Assembly (NCBI RefSeq): GCF_011049865.1
Contig: NZ_DRGY01000144.1
Span: forward strand, 1 to 61,549
Source: Marinobacter antarcticus
GTDB lineage: Bacteria > Pseudomonadota > Gammaproteobacteria > Pseudomonadales > Oleiphilaceae
DNA length: 61,549 bases
Direction: 5' to 3'
Within the stretch, counting starts at the first letter, position 1, and the number at the start of each line of letters is the position of its first letter. The translations under genes and the position numbers were made by a program. Of this stretch, positions 47,405 through 57,499 are shown one piece after another. Under the pieces are notes generated by a model that was not told the origin of the DNA, made no database searches, and saw only the letters and a program-made list of their open reading frames with translations.

Positions 47405-48400
47405 TTACTTGAGCGCCTCCTGAATGCGCGGTAGGTAATCACCGAACTTTTCGCCGTACTTTTCATATATCGGGGCAACGGCGGCCTGGAAGGCTTCCAT
47501 ATCCGGGGTGTCGTTGATCTGCATACCGGCTTCACGCAGTTCCGCCAGTTGTCCCGATTCCATCTCGGCGTTTACTTTACGCTCATACTCCGCGGCCTCT
47601 TGGGCGGCTTTAGCCAGCACATCCTGAGCCGCGTCCGGCAGTTTGTTCCAGGCTGGCATGCCCATCACGAAGATTGCCGGGGCATAGGTGTGCCGCGAGA
47701 GGGTCATATAATCCTGAGTTTCGTTCAGTTTGAATGAGTTGATTACGTTAACCGGATTTTCCTGCCCATCGATGGTGCCTTGTTGCATGGCGGTCAAAGC
47801 CTCCGTCCACGCCATCGGGATGGCATTGGCACCTAATTCACGGAAAGTATCCACATACACCGGATTTTCCATAACGCGAATGCGCAGGCCCTCCAGATCT
47901 TCCGGCGTGTTGATCGGGCGTTCGCTGTTCGTCAGGTTACGAAAGCCGCGTTCAGCATAGGCCAAGCCTTTCAGATTGACCTCGGAAAGCTTGTCGAGCA
48001 GTTCCTGACCGATGGGCCCGTCGAGTACTTTATAGGCGGCTTGCGGTGAAGGAAACAAAAATGGGAGCTCGAAAACCGCCATTTCCTCCACAAAATTGGC
48101 AACCGGGCCGTTAGTGATCACTCCCATGTCGACGGTGCCGATCTGCATGCCTTCCAGCAGGGTGCGCTCGTCGCCCAGCGAAGCGTTGGGATAAATCTCG
48201 ATGCTCACCGCGCCCTCGGTGCGCTTTGCCACCAAATCCTGAAATTTGACGGCGGCAATCTGAAAGCCGTCCTGTTCGTTGACCACGTGCGCCAAGCGCA
48301 GAGTGACAGGATCCATATTGGTAAATTCGGACGCAAAAGCTGTACCGGCCAACGCCAGTGACATACCGAACGCCAGCGTATTCAGAGCGATTTTTTTCAT
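47405..48400 (-). CDS. TRAP transporter periplasmic substrate-binding protein (DctP-like)
   Basis: The 331-residue precursor starts with a signal peptide (MKKIALNTLAFGMSLALAGT, cleaved near AFASEF). The DctP core contains LRLAHVVNEQDGFQ, NASLGDERTLLEGMQIGTVD, ELPFLFPSPQAAYKV and the substrate arginine in LEGLRIRVMENP, which binds a carboxylate. QQGTIDGQENPVNVI is also conserved. The substrate is probably a dicarboxylate or other organic acid, but no neighbour tells which. AAGGAG lies before the ATG. Confidence 0.93.
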   Translation of the reverse strand: MKKIALNTLAFGMSLALAGTAFASEFTNMDPVTLRLAHVVNEQDGFQIAAVKFQDLVAKRTEGAVSIEIYPNASLGDERTLLEGMQIGTVDMGVITNGPVANFVEEMAVFELPFLFPSPQAAYKVLDGPIGQELLDKLSEVNLKGLAYAERGFRNLTNSERPINTPEDLEGLRIRVMENPVYVDTFRELGANAIPMAWTEALTAMQQGTIDGQENPVNVINSFKLNETQDYMTLSRHTYAPAIFVMGMPAWNKLPDAAQDVLAKAAQEAAEYERKVNAEMESGQLAELREAGMQINDTPDMEAFQAAVAPIYEKYGEKFGDYLPRIQEALK

Positions 48401-48725
48401 TATAATTCTCCTTGATCTCGGGGGATAAGGCCATGATGCGTAGGAAAGAATGCACTAACGGGGCAAGAATGGTCAATGGGATTGACCGTTTCCCGGGGGG
48501 AGGTTTTTGCTATCCGACTTTATGGGTTCAAACGGATTTTTCTTTTAACTCGTCCAACATACTTAAAAGCAAATCAGTAACGCACTGATTTGCTTTTTTT
48601 GCTTCTGCTTTCCGGATTTTATCCATGACAGCCCGCGGATTGACTAACCATTAGCCGTTGACGTCAATGGAGTTGGCGCAGCGCTACAACCCGGGAAGCG
48701 GCCAAACCAGGCCGGAACCATCAGA
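48401..48725. other. Gap between dctP and the MXKDX gene
   Basis: The left half must hold the dctP promoter. The right half carries the terminator-like hairpin at 48565 (listed separately). Nothing else recognisable, and no coding pattern, was seen in these 325 bases. Confidence 0.4.
48565..48601. terminator. Terminator-like hairpin, near copy of the tRNA-fMet terminator
   Basis: AAAAGCAAATCAGT and ACTGATTTGCTTTT pair across a short AACGC loop and a T run follows. The stem differs from the one at 33005 by few bases. It can act on the minus strand for the MXKDX gene (T run there is shorter); no plus-strand gene ends near it. Confidence 0.7.
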
Positions 48726-49049
48726 TCATTTCATTGCGTCTGATTTTTCCATACTGTTGTTCTTCATGCTGTCGTGCTTCATACCGTCTGCCTTCATGTC
48801 GTCCTTCATCATACCGTCCTTCATCATGTCGTCATGCATGGGCTTTTTGCCGTTGTCCATGGCCATACCATCATTTTTCATGCCCATGTTGTCTTTTGCC
48901 ATGCCGTCGCTTTTCATGCTGTTGTGTTCCATCGACGATTTCGAACCGTCCTTCATCATGTCTTTGCCGTCATCCATACTGCCTGCCTGGGCGGCGCTTG
49001 CCGTGAAACCGAATACACACATTGCAGCGACTGTCGTGAGTTTGTTCAT
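48726..49049 (-). CDS. Secreted MXKDX-repeat protein
   Basis: This 107-residue precursor has a signal peptide (MNKLTTVAAMCVFGFTASAA, then QAG). The rest is made of degenerate five-residue repeats of the form MxKDx or MKxDx (DGMAKDNMGMKNDG, MMKDGMMKDDMKADG). It matches the family called pentapeptide MXKDX repeat protein, which is unrelated to the beta-helix pentapeptides. Function is unknown; the very high Met, Lys, Asp and His content suggests metal binding or methionine oxidation in the periplasm, which is inference. An AGGAG site lies upstream. Confidence 0.85.
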   Translation of the reverse strand: MNKLTTVAAMCVFGFTASAAQAGSMDDGKDMMKDGSKSSMEHNSMKSDGMAKDNMGMKNDGMAMDNGKKPMHDDMMKDGMMKDDMKADGMKHDSMKNNSMEKSDAMK

Positions 49050-49333
49050 TGTTTTTTCTCCTGAGTGGTTTCGGCCTGCCCGATGAGCCGGCCTGTTAAT
49101 AATACTGTGGGATGGCCATCACGTGGCAATCACAAGGTGTTAAAAAGTGTGTAGCGGAAACTTCACGATTCTGTAACGGAAAGCATTCGGCCGCCGTGAC
49201 CTTCTGTTTAGGATTTTTTTATACATCAGTGATACCTCCGCGGGTGCTATTGGGTAGCATTCCATGTGATGAAGGGTTATCTGTTGAGTCAGGTGCCCTC
49301 GCTGACTAAGGCGCGAACAACGGAGCAAACAAC

Positions 49334-50176
49334 ATGCCGCGTTTGAAGGGACATCACCGCACGTTCTACAAGCACCGCCTGCCTATGCGTCTGGCCCACT
49401 GGGTCAGCGCCGTCTGCTTGTTCATTCTTTTATTGAGTGGGCTTCAGATTTTCAATGCTCATCCTTACCTTTACTGGGGCTCCGCTTCGGATTTTAATGC
49501 GCCCTGGTTAGCCATCGACGCTCGCAACACGGAACAGTCGGGTATTGAAGGTCAAGTCCGGCTTTACGGCCATAGCCTTGAGACCACCGGCGTACTTGGG
49601 CTCTCCGGCGGCGAAGGTGGCAATGCAGACCAACGGGCCTTTCCGTCATGGTTAACCATTCCCGGCGGGCGTTGGCTGTCCATGGGCCGAAGCTGGCATT
49701 TCTTTTTCGCCTGGCTATTGGTGATCAACGCTTCTGTGTTCCTGATCTGGGCGGCGTTCAGCGGCCACCTACGCCAGTTGGTACCCACTCGGGCTGACTG
49801 GCTCGGCTTTGGCGAGTCGGTGAAGGACCACCTCAGATTCAAGCATCCTACCGGTGAAGCCGCTACGCGCTACAACGTGTTGCAGAAGCTCGCCTACCTG
49901 TTTGTTATTTTTGGTCTTGGGTCGTTGATCGTGACCACTGGCCTTTGCATGTCTCCCCGCATGGACACCGTTATGAGTGATTTTCTGACCTTTTATGGAG
50001 GCCGGCAATCTGCCCGTAGCATTCACTTTCTGGCGGCTTCTGGCCTGGTGTTGTTCGTGGTGGTACACCTGTTTGAGGTCATTGTCACCGGGCCTCTGAA
50101 TAATCTGAGGTCGATGATTACCGGCCATTATCGGTACCGCACTGACACCAATCACAAGGAGAAGCACGATGACTGA
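49334..50176 (+). CDS. Di-heme cytochrome b561-family membrane subunit
   Basis: The 280 residues show four main membrane helices with heme-ligand His in RLAHWVSAVC (H22), RSWHFFFAWL, RSIHFLAASG and VVVHLFEV. Between helices 1 and 2 lies a periplasmic loop of about 75 residues. The fold is that of thiosulfate reductase or Ni,Fe-hydrogenase cytochrome b. It would pass electrons between the quinone pool and the periplasmic Mo protein encoded next. The stop overlaps that gene by eight bases. Confidence 0.85.
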   Translation: MPRLKGHHRTFYKHRLPMRLAHWVSAVCLFILLLSGLQIFNAHPYLYWGSASDFNAPWLAIDARNTEQSGIEGQVRLYGHSLETTGVLGLSGGEGGNADQRAFPSWLTIPGGRWLSMGRSWHFFFAWLLVINASVFLIWAAFSGHLRQLVPTRADWLGFGESVKDHLRFKHPTGEAATRYNVLQKLAYLFVIFGLGSLIVTTGLCMSPRMDTVMSDFLTFYGGRQSARSIHFLAASGLVLFVVVHLFEVIVTGPLNNLRSMITGHYRYRTDTNHKEKHDD

Positions 50177-50933
50177 TTTCACTCGGCGCAGTATTATCAA
50201 AGCTTTGGCGGGCACAGGGGGTTTGCTGACCCTTACGGGCTGCGACAGCTTGTCCCGCACCCCGTGGTTTACAGACATTCTGAGCAGTGGTGAAACCCTG
50301 AGTGATGTGGCACAGCATGCGATAACCCCAAGGAAAGGCATGGCCAGGGAGTTTGCCCGCGAAGACATTTCACCACAATTCCGCCAGAACGGCAGTACCA
50401 ATCCCCAGACGTCTGAATACCGTAAGCTCGCCGCCAACAACTTCAAGGACTATGTTTTAAAAGTGGGCGGGCGAGTGAAAAACCCGATGAATCTCGATAT
50501 GGCAGCCATTCGAGCCTTGCCATCCCGCACCCAGATTACCCGGCACGATTGCGTTGAAGGCTGGAGCGCAATTGGTGAGTGGACGGGCGCGCGCCTGAAC
50601 GCTTTATTGAAACAAGTGCAGCCGCTGCCCGGCGCACGGTACCTGGTGTTCCACTGCGCCGATGAATACGGGTCTTCCCAAAGCCGGTATTACGAAAGCA
50701 TCGATATGGAAGACGCAGAGCACCCCCAAACCCTGCTTGCCTACGATCTGAACGGTGAAGCCCTGCCCATCGGCAATGGCGCGCCGCTTCGGCTGCGAGT
50801 AGAACGGCAGCTCGGCTATAAAATGGCCAAGTACATAATGTCTATTGAAGTGGTAGACAGCTTTGACAACATTGGTGGGGGCAACGGCGGGTTCTGGGAA
50901 GATCGAGGCTATGCCTGGTACGCGGGAATATAA
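50169..50933 (+). CDS. Periplasmic Mo-cofactor oxidoreductase of the sulfite oxidase fold
   Basis: This 254-residue protein carries a twin-arginine signal (TRRSIIKALAGTGG, R6-R7) ending in LTGC, so it may be a lipoprotein anchored at C25. The cofactor domain has the molybdenum ligand C128 in TRHDCVEGWSAIGEWTG, the VFHCADEYGSSQS stretch and GAPLRLRVERQLGYK. It resembles MsrP/YedY and related small sulfite-oxidase-fold enzymes, yet the partner is a b561 cytochrome rather than MsrQ. Substrate unknown; a sulfoxide or sulfur oxyanion is plausible. Confidence 0.85.
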   Translation: MTDFTRRSIIKALAGTGGLLTLTGCDSLSRTPWFTDILSSGETLSDVAQHAITPRKGMAREFAREDISPQFRQNGSTNPQTSEYRKLAANNFKDYVLKVGGRVKNPMNLDMAAIRALPSRTQITRHDCVEGWSAIGEWTGARLNALLKQVQPLPGARYLVFHCADEYGSSQSRYYESIDMEDAEHPQTLLAYDLNGEALPIGNGAPLRLRVERQLGYKMAKYIMSIEVVDSFDNIGGGNGGFWEDRGYAWYAGI

Positions 50934-51092
50934 GGGAAATAACGGAGTCGAGGGAGCCGCTATTCGGTGGCTCAATGTCTTGGGAGGGTCTACTCTCAAT
51001 AGTGTCAGTGTCAGCATACGCGGTTCGATTCTCGAACCCGCAGTCCGTTATGAGTTGTCGATGTTGAGCGATCTGTTTACCTAATGAGGTAA

Positions 51093-54000
51093 GTGTATGA
51101 GTTCACGTTGCACATGATTAGCGCAAGCACGCAAACCCCCGTAACCTGCCTGTTATCTAACGGTCGTTATCACACAATGATTACCAACGCGGGCGGCGGG
51201 TACAGTCGCCAGCGGGACGTTGCGTTAACGCGTTGGCAAGAAGACTTTACCCGCGATAACTGGGGCACGTTTATATATGTCCGGGATTTAGCCACAGAAG
51301 ATTTCTGGTCAACGGCTTTTCAGCCAACGCTCAAGCCTGCCGCAAATTATCACGCGTCCTTCGCAGGTGGAAAAGCAACTCTGGACAGCAATGTCTGTGA
51401 CGTATCCACTCGCACTGAGGTGGTTGTTGCCCCGGAAGACGACGTGGAATTACGCCGGGTAACCATCGTTAATGGCGCCCACAATCAAAGGCAGCTTGAT
51501 CTCACGAGTTACGCCGAAGTTGTTCTGGATGCCCCCGCCGTTGACGACGCCCATCCCGCTTTCAGCAAGCTTTTTGTGCAAACCGAAATAATGGAAAACG
51601 CCCAGGTTATTCTTTGCCACCGCCGCGGCCACACTAAGCGGCCGTGGCTGTTCCATGGTTTTTTTGCAGACGGTGCGATGGCATCCGGAATGTCGTACGA
51701 GACAGACCGCGCCCGCTTTATCGGCCGGGGTGCTACAACGGCGAACCCGCAAGCGATGACCCATCCGGCGCCCTTGTCGGCAACCCAGGGATCAGTGCTT
51801 GATCCGATCGTTTCCATTCGCAGTCAGGTCAATCTTGACCCAGAGCAATCCGCCGTCGTTACGTATCTGTTTGGCGCCGCCGAAAGCCGCGAAGCCTGCT
51901 TGAGTTTGCTGAAGAAATATCAGAATCGCGCGGCCATCGAACGTTGTTTTCATCAAGCCAGCCAACGATTTGAGTCTTATTTAAAGACGTTCGAACTCAC
52001 TGAGCGCGACGCTGCTGTTTTTGATCGCCTTGCCGGATCTGTCATTTATAGCCATTCCGACTTGCGGGCTGATCCCGCCGTGATCTTAAAAAATCAGCGG
52101 GATCAATCAGGTTTGTGGGGCTTTTCAATTTCGGGTGATCTGCCGATCGTTTTGCTGGAACTGGGTCCAGCGTCGAAGCTGGAATTGACCCGCCAGTTGA
52201 TTCTGGCCCATGCCTACTGGCGTTCCAGGGGATTAGCGGTAGACATGGTAATTTGTAATCAGGAGGGCGCAGCGGCTGAACAATCCATTGAGGATGAGGT
52301 AGTAAAACTGGTTGTCGCAAGCAATCAGGAGGATGTGCTTGATAAGCCTGGCGGTGTGTTCGTGCGCTTGCAAAGCGATCTGGCACCGGAGGACCGTGTT
52401 CTGTTCAAATCTGTGGCCAAGATTGTGTTGCACGATTCTGGCCAAACCCTTGATGAGCAAATGGCGGCGCAGGCTTCAGCGTCTGGCTCTGTTGAACAGA
52501 GAGCTCCGTTGGCCGATCAAGAGGAGGAGGAAAGCGCTTCATCCTCGACCACAGACACCCAACAGCATTCTGACCTTCTCTTTAATAACGGCCTGGGGGG
52601 CTTTTCAGCCGACGGCCGGGAGTATGTCATAACGCTTGAACCGGGCCAGACAACGCCCGCGCCCTGGGTCAACATATTGGCAAACCCCGTGTTTGGGACA
52701 CTGGTGTCGGAAAGTGGGTGCGCCAACACGTGGAGTGAAAATTCCCAGGCATTTTTATTAACCCCCTGGTGCAACGACCCGGTGAGTGATTCGACGGGCG
52801 AAGCATTCTACCTGCGCGATGAAGAAACGGGGCAGTTCTGGTCTCCGTCACCCTGGCCGGTGCGGGGCACCGGAACCTATGGTTGTCGCCATGGTTTTGG
52901 TTACAGCGTATTCACGCACATACAGGATAATATTGAATCCGAATTGTGGATTTACGTTGCCCGCGACGCAGCCATCAAATTTGCGGTGTTGAAAATCGCC
53001 AATCACTCCGGCCGCAGTCGGCGCTTGTCGGCCACCGGTTATGTGGAATGGGTGTTGGGGGACCTGCGAGCCAAAACGATGGCTCAGGTAAGCACCCGGT
53101 TTGACGCGGATAGCGGCGCGTTGGTTGCGTGCAACCCTTACAGTATGGATTTTGGCGATCGGCTTGCTTTTTTTGCGGTCGATGGCGGTGGCGATAGCGA
53201 CAGCAACCAGTCGGTGACGGGCGACCGCACGGAATTTCTGGGGCGCAATGGCTCACACATTAACCCGGCTGCCATGGCTCAACCGCGACTTGCGGGCAAC
53301 ACAGGAGCGGCGCTCGATCCGTGCGCTGCGATTCGTGTCCCGTTCGATCTGAAAGACGGGCAACAAAAAGACATAGTGTTCAAGCTGGGCGCGGCCCGTG
53401 ACGACATCGAAATACGTGCCTTGCTGCAACGCTTTGAAGGCGCAGCTGAGGCCAGCAAAGAACTTGCGAACGTCACGAAATACTGGGGCCAGGCGCTTGG
53501 TGCAGTACACGTCGAAACGCCAGACAAAGCCTTGAACACCCTGGCAAATGGCTGGCTGGTCTATCAGGTTATGGCCAGCCGTTTGTGGGCGCGCACCGCG
53601 TTCTATCAAGCGTCGGGCGCGTTTGGTTTTCGCGACCAACTGCAAGATGTCATGGCTTTGGTGCATACCGAGCCAGGTTTGGTGCGCGCCCACATAGTGC
53701 TGAGCGCCTCGCGCCAATACCCCGAAGGCGATGTGCAACATTGGTGGCATCCGCCTTTGGGCCGCGGGGTGCGAACCCGTTGCTCCGATGACTATTTATG
53801 GCTGGTACTTGCAACCTGCCGTTATGTTTCAACAACCGGTGATGCCGGCATTCTGGACGAACACATTCATTTCCTGAAAGGCCGCCCGCTTGATCCGGAT
53901 GAAGAGTCTTACTACGAACTTCCCGAAGAATCCCCCGAGGTTGCAACCCTCTACGAACACTGTGTACGGGCGGTTTCCCACGGATTGGGTTTTGGCGCTC

Positions 54001-54998
54001 ATGGGTTGCCCCTCATGGGAACCGGCGACTGGAACGATGGCATGAACAAGGTCGGCGCGAAGGGAAAAGGAGAAAGCATCTGGCTGGGGTTCTTTTTACA
54101 CGAAGCCATAAAACAGTTCATGGAGTTGGCTCGGGCAAGGCACGATGAGGAATTTGTCGCACGCGGCGAAAAGGAATCGGCGGCGCTCCGGCTGAACCTT
54201 GAAAAACACGGTTGGGATGGCGCCTGGTTCCACCGGGCGTACTTTGACGATGGGTCGGTTTTGGGCACCGCCAAAGATGAAGAATGCCAAATCGATTCGA
54301 TTGCGCAAAGCTGGTCTGTGCTTTCTGGCGCCGCATCGAAAGAGCGCATGCACATGGCCATGGAGGCGGTTGATGAACGCCTGGTTCAGTCTGAGGATGC
54401 GGTGATCAAACTGCTGGCACCGCCGTTTGACGTGTTCGAGCCAGACCCGGGATACATCCAGGCTTACGTTCCGGGTGTCAGGGAAAATGGCGGGCAGTAC
54501 ACCCACGCTGCCGTGTGGTCTGTTATGGCCTTCGCGGCTTTGCACGACACTGAGCGCACCGGCAAATTGTTAGCGATGCTGAATCCGATTCGCCACGCAT
54601 CGAGCCCCGAGGCAACCGCTTTGTATAAGACAGAACCCTATGTTCTGGCTTCGGATGTTTACGCTTTGGCGCCCCACGCGGGCCGGGGCGGCTGGACATG
54701 GTATTCCGGGTCGGCGGGCTGGATGTACCGGCTAATCGTGGAGTCTGTTCTGGGCATTCAGCGGCGCGCCAATACACTGAGTATCGAGCCCTGCATTCCC
54801 GCTGACTGGGCGTCTTACACCTTGAATTATCGTTTTGGTGAGTCTCTTTATGTGATTGAGGTGCAACAGCATTCAACCACAGACGCGACGCCAAGCTTAC
54901 TGCTTGACGACGTGGTGCAAGACGGCCCGTTTATTGCGCTCGTGGATGACGGATTGACGCATCGTGTGGATGTGCACATCGTTTCTGAAGAGCGTTAA
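51093..54998 (+). CDS. GH94 protein equal to the C-terminal half of cyclic beta-1,2-glucan synthase
   Basis: The product has 1301 residues. Residues 15-470 match the first GH94-like part of NdvB (LSNGRYHTMITNAGGGYSRQ, TRTEVVVAPEDDVELRRVTI). After an acidic Ser/Glu linker, 510-1290 match the second (NNGLGGFSADGREYVI, NPVFGTLVSESG, LTPWCNDPVSD). The general acid is probably D982 in TGDWNDGMNKVG. The N-terminal transmembrane and GT84 synthase domains of NdvB (~1500 residues) are absent, so it cannot make cyclic glucan. A cytoplasmic 1,2-beta-oligoglucan phosphorylase-like role, yielding glucose 1-phosphate, is the best guess. The start is a GTG with GAGG close by, or an ATG at 51114. Confidence 0.75.
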   Translation: MYEFTLHMISASTQTPVTCLLSNGRYHTMITNAGGGYSRQRDVALTRWQEDFTRDNWGTFIYVRDLATEDFWSTAFQPTLKPAANYHASFAGGKATLDSNVCDVSTRTEVVVAPEDDVELRRVTIVNGAHNQRQLDLTSYAEVVLDAPAVDDAHPAFSKLFVQTEIMENAQVILCHRRGHTKRPWLFHGFFADGAMASGMSYETDRARFIGRGATTANPQAMTHPAPLSATQGSVLDPIVSIRSQVNLDPEQSAVVTYLFGAAESREACLSLLKKYQNRAAIERCFHQASQRFESYLKTFELTERDAAVFDRLAGSVIYSHSDLRADPAVILKNQRDQSGLWGFSISGDLPIVLLELGPASKLELTRQLILAHAYWRSRGLAVDMVICNQEGAAAEQSIEDEVVKLVVASNQEDVLDKPGGVFVRLQSDLAPEDRVLFKSVAKIVLHDSGQTLDEQMAAQASASGSVEQRAPLADQEEEESASSSTTDTQQHSDLLFNNGLGGFSADGREYVITLEPGQTTPAPWVNILANPVFGTLVSESGCANTWSENSQAFLLTPWCNDPVSDSTGEAFYLRDEETGQFWSPSPWPVRGTGTYGCRHGFGYSVFTHIQDNIESELWIYVARDAAIKFAVLKIANHSGRSRRLSATGYVEWVLGDLRAKTMAQVSTRFDADSGALVACNPYSMDFGDRLAFFAVDGGGDSDSNQSVTGDRTEFLGRNGSHINPAAMAQPRLAGNTGAALDPCAAIRVPFDLKDGQQKDIVFKLGAARDDIEIRALLQRFEGAAEASKELANVTKYWGQALGAVHVETPDKALNTLANGWLVYQVMASRLWARTAFYQASGAFGFRDQLQDVMALVHTEPGLVRAHIVLSASRQYPEGDVQHWWHPPLGRGVRTRCSDDYLWLVLATCRYVSTTGDAGILDEHIHFLKGRPLDPDEESYYELPEESPEVATLYEHCVRAVSHGLGFGAHGLPLMGTGDWNDGMNKVGAKGKGESIWLGFFLHEAIKQFMELARARHDEEFVARGEKESAALRLNLEKHGWDGAWFHRAYFDDGSVLGTAKDEECQIDSIAQSWSVLSGAASKERMHMAMEAVDERLVQSEDAVIKLLAPPFDVFEPDPGYIQAYVPGVRENGGQYTHAAVWSVMAFAALHDTERTGKLLAMLNPIRHASSPEATALYKTEPYVLASDVYALAPHAGRGGWTWYSGSAGWMYRLIVESVLGIQRRANTLSIEPCIPADWASYTLNYRFGESLYVIEVQQHSTTDATPSLLLDDVVQDGPFIALVDDGLTHRVDVHIVSEER

Positions 54999-55065
54999 CC
55001 GACACTGATATTGTTCTAGACTGGCGTTGGCCGCGCCGGAAATACGTTTTAAAAGGAGAACAACC

Positions 55066-56085
55066 ATGCAAATGGGGATGATCGGATTGGGGCGCATGGG
55101 TTCAAATATGGTGCGGCGGATGCTATTGCGCGATGTTGATTGCGTGGTCTACGACACGCACCCGGATGCCGCGCAACCGTTGGTCGAGAAGGGCGCTTTG
55201 GCAGCGGCTTCTTTGGAAGAGCTGGTCACCAAACTGCCGAAACCGCGCGTTGTCTGGATGATGGTGCCCGCAAGTGTCGTGGACAAGGTCCTCGAAACAT
55301 TGGTTCCCTTACTTGAACCCGACGATATTGTCATTGACGGCGGGAACTCCATCTATCATGACGACGTACGTCGCGCCGCTGAACTGAAAGAAAAGAAACT
55401 CCATTACCTGGATGTGGGTACCAGTGGCGGCACGTCTGGCTTTGATCGCGGCTATTGTCTGATGATCGGTGGCGAGGCCGACATCGTTGAGCATCTGGAT
55501 CCGGTTTTCGCGGCGCTGGCGCCCGGCGTTGAGGCTGCCGAGCGCACGGTGGGTTGCGAGGGCGAGCCTTCACGGGCTGAACAGGGCTACTTGCATTGCG
55601 GGTCTCACGGCGCCGGCCATTTCGTGAAAATGGTTCACAACGGCATCGAGTACAGCATGATGGCCTCGTATGCCGAAGGCCTGAATATTCTGCACAACGC
55701 CAATGCGGGCAAACGAGAGCGTGACTCTGATGCCGAAACATCGCCTATGCAGCACCCCGAACTGTATGAATACGATTTCGATCTGCCCGAGGTTGCCGAG
55801 GTGTGGCGACGCGGCAGCGTTATTGGCTCGTGGTTGCTGGATTTAACGGCGCATGCACTGCAAGGGAATGCGGATCTGGATAACTACGCCGGTCGGGTGT
55901 CAGATTCCGGCGAAGGTCGTTGGACCGTCTCCGCCGCCATTGACGTAGGTGTGCCGGCACCTGTTATCAGCGCGGCCTTGTTCGCGCGGTTTTCGTCGCG
56001 GGGCAACAGCGATTTCGCCAACCGGGTGCTTTCTGCCATGAGAAAAGAGTTTGGCGGTCACGATGAAAAAAAGGAGGGCGCGTGA
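55066..56085 (+). CDS. gnd: 6-phosphogluconate dehydrogenase, decarboxylating (short type)
   Basis: This 339-residue enzyme oxidises 6-phosphogluconate to ribulose 5-phosphate and CO2. It opens [20 protein letters not shown] with a Rossmann GxGxxG, has [10 protein letters not shown] and [12 protein letters not shown] and the catalytic Lys-His region in [16 protein letters not shown]. It is the short form (about 300-340 residues), often NAD-preferring, not the ~470-residue GndA. AAAAGGAG precedes the ATG. It follows the GH94 gene by 67 bases. Confidence 0.94.
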   Translation: MQMGMIGLGRMGSNMVRRMLLRDVDCVVYDTHPDAAQPLVEKGALAAASLEELVTKLPKPRVVWMMVPASVVDKVLETLVPLLEPDDIVIDGGNSIYHDDVRRAAELKEKKLHYLDVGTSGGTSGFDRGYCLMIGGEADIVEHLDPVFAALAPGVEAAERTVGCEGEPSRAEQGYLHCGSHGAGHFVKMVHNGIEYSMMASYAEGLNILHNANAGKRERDSDAETSPMQHPELYEYDFDLPEVAEVWRRGSVIGSWLLDLTAHALQGNADLDNYAGRVSDSGEGRWTVSAAIDVGVPAPVISAALFARFSSRGNSDFANRVLSAMRKEFGGHDEKKEGA

Positions 56086-56086
56086 G

Positions 56087-57499
56087 ATGACTGACGCCCC
56101 CGATGAAAAGCTGGCGTCTGACGCACTGGTTGTATTTGGCATGACCGGCGACCTGGTGTACAAAAAGGTTTTTCCCGCGCTTTACCAAATGGTTAAGCGC
56201 GACGGCTTTGACGTACCGGTGGTTGGGGTGGCGTCCACGCCCATGACCAAGGCACAGCTGCGTAAACGAATAACCGACAGTGTCAAAAGTTCAGGAAAGG
56301 TCGACGACCAGCCGGCGTTGGAAAAACTGCTCGCGCTGGTTTGTTACGTAGATGGCGATTACAAAAAGCCGGATACGTTCAGCAAGCTTAAAAAAGCGTT
56401 GGACGGCGCTGCACGGCCAACCTTCTATTTGGCCATTCCCCCTTCTCTTTTTGGCACCGTGATCAACGCGCTGGATACCGCAAAGTTGGCGGTCGCCGCG
56501 AGAGTCGTTGTTGAAAAGCCGTTCGGTCGCGATTTGGCATCGGCCAGGGCGCTTAACAAACAAGCACAATCGGTGTTCGCGAACGACGCAATTTATCGGA
56601 TTGATCACTTCCTGGGGAAGGAAGCGATCATGAATATTCTGTATTTTCGCTTTGCCAATTCTTTTCTGGAGCCCATTTGGAACCGGAACTGCGTGTCCAG
56701 TGTGCAAATTACTCTTTCCGAATCGTTTGGCATTGGGGAACGCGGCGGTTTTTACGAAACGGCGGGATGTTTACGCGACGTCATTCAAAACCATCTGTTC
56801 CAGATTGTCGCCTTGCTTGCCATGGAACCGCCGGCTCATCGCGGTTTTCGTGCGGTGCACACCGAAAAGGCCAAAGTGTTTGAAGCGATGCGACCTTTGG
56901 AACCTGACGACCTGGTGCGAGGCCAATATCGCGATTACCGCAGCGAGCCACGGGTAGCGAAAAACTCAGATGTTGAAACGTTCTGTGCCTTGAAGCTTTT
57001 TATCGATTCGTGGCGCTGGGAAGGTGTGCCCTGGTATTTGCGTTCGGGCAAATGCCTGCCGAACACCGTGGCGGAGATACTGGTTCAATTAAAACCACCG
57101 CCGGCAAAGCTATTTGCCGATTCTCATCCCGACACCGGTCGCGCCAATTACGTTCGATTTCGACTGTCCCCCAGCTCTGCCGTGGCCTTGGCGGCGCGGG
57201 TGAAGCGTTCAGGTAAGGAATTTATTGGCGATCAGCGTGAACTGGTTTTAACGGATGACGATCTTCAGGAAGATAATCCCTATGAACGGTTGTTGTCAGA
57301 TGCCATTGCCGGCGATCGATCGTTATTCACCAGCGAACACGCGGTGGAGGCGGCTTGGGCGGTTGTTGACCCGGTCTTGGCCCATCACCACAAAGTGATT
57401 CCCTATGACGCCGGAAGTTGGGGCCCCAAGGAGGCCGATGAGCTTATTGCGCCTAGCGGAAAGTGGCACAACCCGACGTTGAAGCCGGAGACATCATGA
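56087..57499 (+). CDS. zwf: Glucose-6-phosphate 1-dehydrogenase
   Basis: The 470-residue enzyme oxidises glucose 6-phosphate to the lactone. Visible are [20 protein letters not shown] (nucleotide site), [13 protein letters not shown] and the catalytic [15 protein letters not shown]. It lies one base after gnd. No 6-phosphogluconolactonase gene is present nearby. The ATG at 56087 fits; 12 codons of upstream in-frame sequence lie inside gnd. Confidence 0.95.
   Translation: MTDAPDEKLASDALVVFGMTGDLVYKKVFPALYQMVKRDGFDVPVVGVASTPMTKAQLRKRITDSVKSSGKVDDQPALEKLLALVCYVDGDYKKPDTFSKLKKALDGAARPTFYLAIPPSLFGTVINALDTAKLAVAARVVVEKPFGRDLASARALNKQAQSVFANDAIYRIDHFLGKEAIMNILYFRFANSFLEPIWNRNCVSSVQITLSESFGIGERGGFYETAGCLRDVIQNHLFQIVALLAMEPPAHRGFRAVHTEKAKVFEAMRPLEPDDLVRGQYRDYRSEPRVAKNSDVETFCALKLFIDSWRWEGVPWYLRSGKCLPNTVAEILVQLKPPPAKLFADSHPDTGRANYVRFRLSPSSAVALAARVKRSGKEFIGDQRELVLTDDDLQEDNPYERLLSDAIAGDRSLFTSEHAVEAAWAVVDPVLAHHHKVIPYDAGSWGPKEADELIAPSGKWHNPTLKPETS

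Noticed and set aside
48756..49010. Short repeats that could suggest a CRISPR or tandem DNA repeat
   Set aside because: The periodicity is 15 bases and arises from MxKDx codons; repeats are degenerate, with no spacers of constant length.
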